Of a stretch of 8,901 nucleotides of DNA, positions 5,113 through 8,901 are shown piece by piece. The position numbers were made by a program, and so were the translations under genes. The number at the start of each line of letters is the position of its first letter. Position 1 is the first letter of the stretch. The stretch comes from Betaproteobacteria bacterium (lineage in GTDB: Bacteria; Pseudomonadota; Gammaproteobacteria; Burkholderiales; Burkholderiaceae_E), in NCBI GenBank assembly GCA_016868095.1, contig VGHV01000082.1, positions 1 through 8,901 on the forward strand, in the 5' to 3' direction. Under the pieces are notes generated by a model. It made no database searches and had not been told where the DNA came from. It saw only the letters and a list, made by a program, of their open reading frames with translations.

Positions 5113-8100
5113 TTACCAAGTATCAATGAACCGAGGGCTTAGCCGATTGCTCGCCATCGAGCGATTTGCGTGGCCCTTGGTGTGCGAACCAGCCATCTTG
5201 AGGAAACCCGCCGTTTCGAGGGATCCGGACGGCTCAAGAGCACCGGCCACATCACGCGCACCGGCCACCTCGAGCGCACTTAAGATCCATGCTCGAGTTG
5301 CATCGGGGTCGATTACGGCATCGATCTCAAAAAGCATTGCAGCAGAGATCGCTTTGCCCTGTTCCATCATCTCATCAAACTTTGTAGTAAAGAGTTGTTC
5401 GCGCTCCTGGTCACTGCTTAAACTCTCTAGCTCGCGCTTAAACCCAAGCCGCACAGCACCTTCAAGCCCCATGCCTCCAAATTCCGCTTGCGGCCATGCG
5501 ACTGACAGTAAGCTGTCGTGGAAACTTCCAGCGGCCATGGCCATCGCGCCCAAACCATAGGCCTTTCGAACAACAACCGAAACCCATGGAACAGTGACTT
5601 TAGCGCCAGCCACGAAAAGCCTGCAGCAGTGACGAACCAAGGCTTGAGCTTCCGCTTGCGGTCCCACCATATTCCCTGGTGTATCGATAAGTGAAATGAT
5701 GGGTAAGCCATGCGCATTACAAAGTTGAACAAATCTGGATGCCTTATCAGCTGCATTCGCGTCGATCGCGCCACCAAGTGTGCTTGGATTATTGGCAATA
5801 AGCCCGATAGCTTTGCCCTCGATTCTTGCCAACATGGTGATGATGTTTGGCGCAAACTTCGACCTTAATTCGAGTCCGCTATCGTCATCGATTAGGCGCT
5901 CAATCAGCAGCCGCATATCGTAGACCCGCAGCCGATCGAGTGGAAGGCTTGTCGAGAGCTTTGACTCATTGGCATACTGCCACGCTGACTCATCACCCTG
6001 AAAGTAGCTGAGGTAGCGCTTTGCGAGAGCGATTGCCTGATTCTCATTCTCAGCAATGATATCGATGACCCCATTGGCCTCTTGAACCGGACTTGGTCCG
6101 ATGTCCTCGGCCGCGAATCGACCCAACCCACCACCTTCAATCATCGCTGGTCCCGCCATGCCAATATTGCTGTTTTTTGTAGCGATAATGACATCGCAGC
6201 AACCAAGAAGTACGGCATTACCGGCAAAGCATCGTCCAGCGACAACGCCAATCACTGGTACCAAGCCACTCAATAACGCAAATTTTGAGAAAGTTTTGAT
6301 ATGCAGCGATCCAGCTGTTACAACATCAACATCGCCAGGTCGGCCACCGCCACCTTCAGCCAGCAACAACAGAGGCGTTCTTGTTTTATAACAAAGATCT
6401 AGAAGACGATCCTGCTTATCGTGATTGAGTTTCCCTTGCGTTCCCGCTAAAACGGTATAGTCGTATGCAATAACTGCGACTTTGGAGGCGCCAGGAAAAC
6501 GAGCATGGCCAACCCTTCCAAATCCTGTAATGACACCATCTGCAGGCGTATGATTGATTAAGTCATCAAGACTTCGCCGTCGGCGTTGAGCAGCCACAAC
6601 AAGCGATCCAAGTTCTATAAAACTTCCGTCATCAAGGAGATCTGCAAGATTTTCTCTTACCGTCCTCATGCCGGTGGCGTGGCGTTTAGAAACTGCGGAG
6701 TGACGGAATTCATCGCGTGTTAATTGTTCACGCAGCCGCCATTCGACGACTCGCGGGTGCTCCTGCCCAGATCCGACCGTGTGACCGCTAGCGACCAGGT
6801 GATGCAAATGCTCTACGCGTTGCAATGCGGTGAGATCTTCTCCAAGCACAATTGCTTCACCAATTACTTGGCCCGCGATAACCTGTTGACCAATCTGAAC
6901 AGTCCATCGCCCAACACGCACGGACCGATCGGCTTCAATGGCATGATGCATCTTCATCGATTCGATAGTGCCAAGTTCGGCGCCCTTGGCGACGGAAGTC
7001 CTAACCTTGATAAGTTCTAGAATGACACCGTCAATTGGCGAAAGAATTTTGATTGACTCAGCCGATGATTCATCAACAGCCCGCGTTCGATCGGAAGGTA
7101 TATCGTCAAGTCCCTCACGGCTATGGTTAATCTGCTTCACATCAGGTTTGCTAGTTGGCAAACGGTGATGCCGATTGACTGAATGCCCAGCTTCGATGTT
7201 TGAAGGAAGTGCTGTGTGTTTGCCGAGGAGGCTTTCAATCCACCGGTCAAACCAGTGCGTTTTAAGGTCTAGCCAAGGCGACGAGTTGTTCTGATTTCCC
7301 CTTAGATGATCGACAACATGCCCGAGCCAATCAATATTGGTGCTTATGCCTTTTATTTGAAAGTCAGTAATTGCTTTTCGAAGTTTAAGGAGAAGTTTTC
7401 CCCAATCTTCTTCAATGGCAAGCGTTGGTAGGGATACGACAAGCTTTGCAAGCAAAGTGTCATAGTTTGAAGTGACGATAAAGCCTGCTTCGATTGCAGT
7501 ATCTACGCGAATACCTGCACCCCTTGGAGGTTTCCATTCGGAAATCGACCCGCGACTTGGCCTTATGATCCATTGCACGCTATTCGTTTTAGCTTCACGT
7601 TCATAGGATTCGGCCATCACTCTGCATTGGATGGCGATGCTGTGAAAGGGAGCCAATCCCGGATCCAGTTCAGCATCCAAGTGGTCTGAGCTCGGAAATG
7701 CTCGAAGTATGCTCCGAATCTCTTGGCTACTCGCCATGGGATGCGTTTTCGCAAGGATAAGCTGCAAGGCGACCAGGTCGAGGCCTGTTGTGGCCTCGGT
7801 AACCGTGTGCTCAACTTGTAGTCTTGCATTGACTTCAATAAACCACCAAGAATCGTCCCTTAATACAAATTCCGCAGTACCGAGACCACGATAATTGGTC
7901 CGAAGAGCTAGTTTTGCAGCTGCTTGATGAAGCGCCTTTCTTGTTTCTATTCCGATCGACGGAGCAGGACCAATCTCGACAAACTTTTGACGACGCCTTT
8001 GAATCGAGCAATCTCGGTCACCAAGTATCCACACGCGTGTGCCATCACCGATGAATTGCACTTCAATATGCCTAACGTCAGGAATCTCAACTTCTGCATA

Positions 8101-8697
8101 GAGCGAAGACTGCCCGAAATTTGCCTTAGCCTCCCGAGAGGCCTGCTCAATGACGCTGCTCATCTTCGTTAATTGATCAACGGCTCTTATCCCTCGACCA
8201 CCACCACCGGACTCAGCTTTTAAGAGTACGCTTGCATTTGGCCCGTAGTCTTCTTTGGCCTTTCTTAATAAGGCTTCAAGCGATGTGCGATCGCTCGTAT
8301 CGAATTGGCCCGGAACTGTGGGAATTCCAAGTTCTTTGGCTAGGGCGATTGCAGCTGGTTTCTGACCCATTAATGCAATAACCTTTGGATCGGGTCCAAC
8401 CCACTTGAGTCCCGCATCAATAGCAAGTCTCGCAGCATCGGGATGCTCGCTCAGAAATCCATAACCTGGATGAATTAGCGCCGCCCCTTCTTGTTGTGCG
8501 ATTTGTATCAACGCCTTGATGTCTAAATACGCGGTGGGACCAGAGCCTGGTAATTGCACGACCCGATCCATATAAGGGCCATGGTGCGCAACACCTTCGT
8601 CGCTTGCACATACGCCTAGCGTCTCCATACCCATCCGCTGCGCGGTTTGCGCAATTCTGACGGCAATCTCTGAGCGGTTGGCGATCAGCAATCGCAT
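5113..8697 (-). CDS. Single-chain biotin-dependent acyl-CoA carboxylase (BC-BCCP-CT fusion)
   Basis: A 1194-residue protein that should use ATP, bicarbonate and biotin to carboxylate an acyl-CoA in the cytoplasm. The biotin carboxylase spans about 1-460: HPGYGFLSE (76-84), Lys113, Lys160 before GGGGRG (164-169), His210, RDCSIQRRRQK (228-238), Glu276, and EVNARLQVEH (288-297) with Glu288, Asn290 and Arg292. All match catalytic positions of E. coli AccC. A linker follows, then the biotin carrier (about 548-617) with ESMKM and biotin acceptor Lys582. The carboxyltransferase spans about 655-1140, with HATGMRTVRENLADLL (673-688), EGGGGRPGD (781-789), AGPAMIEGGGLG (848-859) and DTPGNMVGP (1005-1013). 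Length and one-chain layout recall the long-chain acyl-CoA carboxylases rather than split ACC/PCC enzymes; the acyl substrate is not decided by sequence. The tail has five hexapeptide repeats. GAGGA (8704-8708) sits 6 nt before the ATG. Confidence 0.95.
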   Translation of the reverse strand: MRLLIANRSEIAVRIAQTAQRMGMETLGVCASDEGVAHHGPYMDRVVQLPGSGPTAYLDIKALIQIAQQEGAALIHPGYGFLSEHPDAARLAIDAGLKWVGPDPKVIALMGQKPAAIALAKELGIPTVPGQFDTSDRTSLEALLRKAKEDYGPNASVLLKAESGGGGRGIRAVDQLTKMSSVIEQASREAKANFGQSSLYAEVEIPDVRHIEVQFIGDGTRVWILGDRDCSIQRRRQKFVEIGPAPSIGIETRKALHQAAAKLALRTNYRGLGTAEFVLRDDSWWFIEVNARLQVEHTVTEATTGLDLVALQLILAKTHPMASSQEIRSILRAFPSSDHLDAELDPGLAPFHSIAIQCRVMAESYEREAKTNSVQWIIRPSRGSISEWKPPRGAGIRVDTAIEAGFIVTSNYDTLLAKLVVSLPTLAIEEDWGKLLLKLRKAITDFQIKGISTNIDWLGHVVDHLRGNQNNSSPWLDLKTHWFDRWIESLLGKHTALPSNIEAGHSVNRHHRLPTSKPDVKQINHSREGLDDIPSDRTRAVDESSAESIKILSPIDGVILELIKVRTSVAKGAELGTIESMKMHHAIEADRSVRVGRWTVQIGQQVIAGQVIGEAIVLGEDLTALQRVEHLHHLVASGHTVGSGQEHPRVVEWRLREQLTRDEFRHSAVSKRHATGMRTVRENLADLLDDGSFIELGSLVVAAQRRRRSLDDLINHTPADGVITGFGRVGHARFPGASKVAVIAYDYTVLAGTQGKLNHDKQDRLLDLCYKTRTPLLLLAEGGGGRPGDVDVVTAGSLHIKTFSKFALLSGLVPVIGVVAGRCFAGNAVLLGCCDVIIATKNSNIGMAGPAMIEGGGLGRFAAEDIGPSPVQEANGVIDIIAENENQAIALAKRYLSYFQGDESAWQYANESKLSTSLPLDRLRVYDMRLLIERLIDDDSGLELRSKFAPNIITMLARIEGKAIGLIANNPSTLGGAIDANAADKASRFVQLCNAHGLPIISLIDTPGNMVGPQAEAQALVRHCCRLFVAGAKVTVPWVSVVVRKAYGLGAMAMAAGSFHDSLLSVAWPQAEFGGMGLEGAVRLGFKRELESLSSDQEREQLFTTKFDEMMEQGKAISAAMLFEIDAVIDPDATRAWILSALEVAGARDVAGALEPSGSLETAGFLKMAGSHTKGHANRSMASNRLSPRFIDTW
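5185..5274 (-). repeat. Five in-frame 18-bp repeats encoding hexapeptides at the carboxylase C-terminus
   Basis: Residues 1142-1171 read as five hexapeptides: LEVAGA, RDVAGA, LEPSGS, LETAGF and LKMAGS. The pattern is L/R, then D/E/K, any residue, A/S, G, and A/S/F. In DNA the units are exactly 18 bp; the first two (5257-5274 and 5239-5256) share GTGGCCGGTG. The repeats begin right where the carboxyltransferase fold ends and are followed by a 23-residue polar tail. They look like a slippage or duplication expansion and may be a flexible extension. Confidence 0.85.
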
Positions 8698-8901
8698 AAA
8701 TAGTCCTCAGTCAGTGGGTTGTCGATTGTTTTCGCTGTGAGTAAGGCGACTAATCCTAGCTGATACCGGGAGGTCTTCATTTGAAAATTACCGGAGAACA
8801 GAAGTGGCTCGGTTTATTTGAACAGATATACCCCGATGGATAAGTGATACGGGGTGGGTTAAAACGGTGCAGCGTTGTCCACGGCGGCGGTCGTGGTCCG
8901 T
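8698..8901. other. Non-coding leader upstream of the carboxylase gene
   Basis: No gene is supported on either strand. A promoter for the carboxylase is expected here. TATATC on the minus strand (8825-8830) is a possible -10 but has no matching -35. An inverted repeat ACCCCG/CGGGGT (8830-8835 and 8850-8855, 14-nt loop) overlaps that position and could be an operator or a chance hairpin. A short plus-strand frame beginning GTG at 8845 stays open to the window edge, too short to judge. Confidence 0.4.
8704..8708 (-). promoter_or_regulatory. Ribosome binding site of the carboxylase gene (GAGGA)
   Basis: GAGGA lies 6 nt before the ATG at 8697. With the family-typical N-terminus MRLLIANRSEIAVRI directly at the start, it fixes the beginning of the protein. 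Confidence 0.8.

Noticed and set aside
4908..5129. Plus-strand 73-codon open frame with heptapeptide repeats over the 21-bp array
   Set aside because: It starts at a TTG with no binding site, and differences between repeat copies fall at all codon positions. The frame stays open mainly because 21 is a multiple of three.
5427..5855. Minus-strand 142-codon frame within the carboxylase
   Set aside because: It lies out of frame inside the carboxyltransferase domain, whose own reading frame carries all family motifs. No frameshift is needed to explain it.
8830..8855. ACCCCG/CGGGGT inverted repeat as terminator or operator
   Set aside because: A 6-bp stem with a 14-nt loop and no T-run is too weak to call; it is only mentioned in the leader entry.

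Overview
The window reads as one stretch of a proteobacterial chromosome of moderate GC (about half, judged by eye). An OmpA-family envelope protein with a Gram-negative type signal sequence points that way, and the acyl-CoA proteins recall those of Burkholderiales and related groups. That placement is an impression from the protein families; no rRNA or other marker is present. All six convincing genes lie on the minus strand, so transcription runs from high to low coordinates.

Layout in the direction of transcription: (i) 8901-8698, a non-coding leader with a clear ribosome binding site at its end; (ii) 8697-5113, a 1194-residue single-chain biotin-dependent acyl-CoA carboxylase (biotin carboxylase, biotin carrier and carboxyltransferase in one polypeptide) ending in five hexapeptide repeats; (iii) 5112-4761, a 352-base gap holding six tandem 21-bp repeats plus degenerate copies; (iv) 4760-3582, a CaiB/BaiF (family III) CoA-transferase; (v) 3541-2699 and 2702-1929, a two-subunit family I CoA-transferase-like pair whose genes overlap by four bases (ATGA); (vi) 1926-928, an asparaginase-family amidohydrolase starting 2 nt after the preceding stop; (vii) 926-156, an OmpA-domain periplasmic protein whose GTG start lies 1 nt after the asparaginase stop; (viii) 155-1, a short region with an imperfect direct repeat and no supported gene.

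The five genes from 4760 down to 156 are spaced or overlapped like one operon. The carboxylase lies in the same direction just upstream and may be co-transcribed or run from its own promoter. Together the genes suggest handling of an organic acid: possible release from an amide (asparaginase homologue), CoA activation or transfer (CaiB-like and family I-like proteins), and biotin-dependent carboxylation of an acyl-CoA. The substrate cannot be read from the sequence, and no transporter, regulator, dehydrogenase or hydratase is present. The main oddities are the apparent absence of the usual catalytic glutamate in the family I beta-like subunit, the phased 21-bp repeat array, the hexapeptide tail on the carboxylase, and the tight coupling of an amidohydrolase to a peptidoglycan-binding protein.
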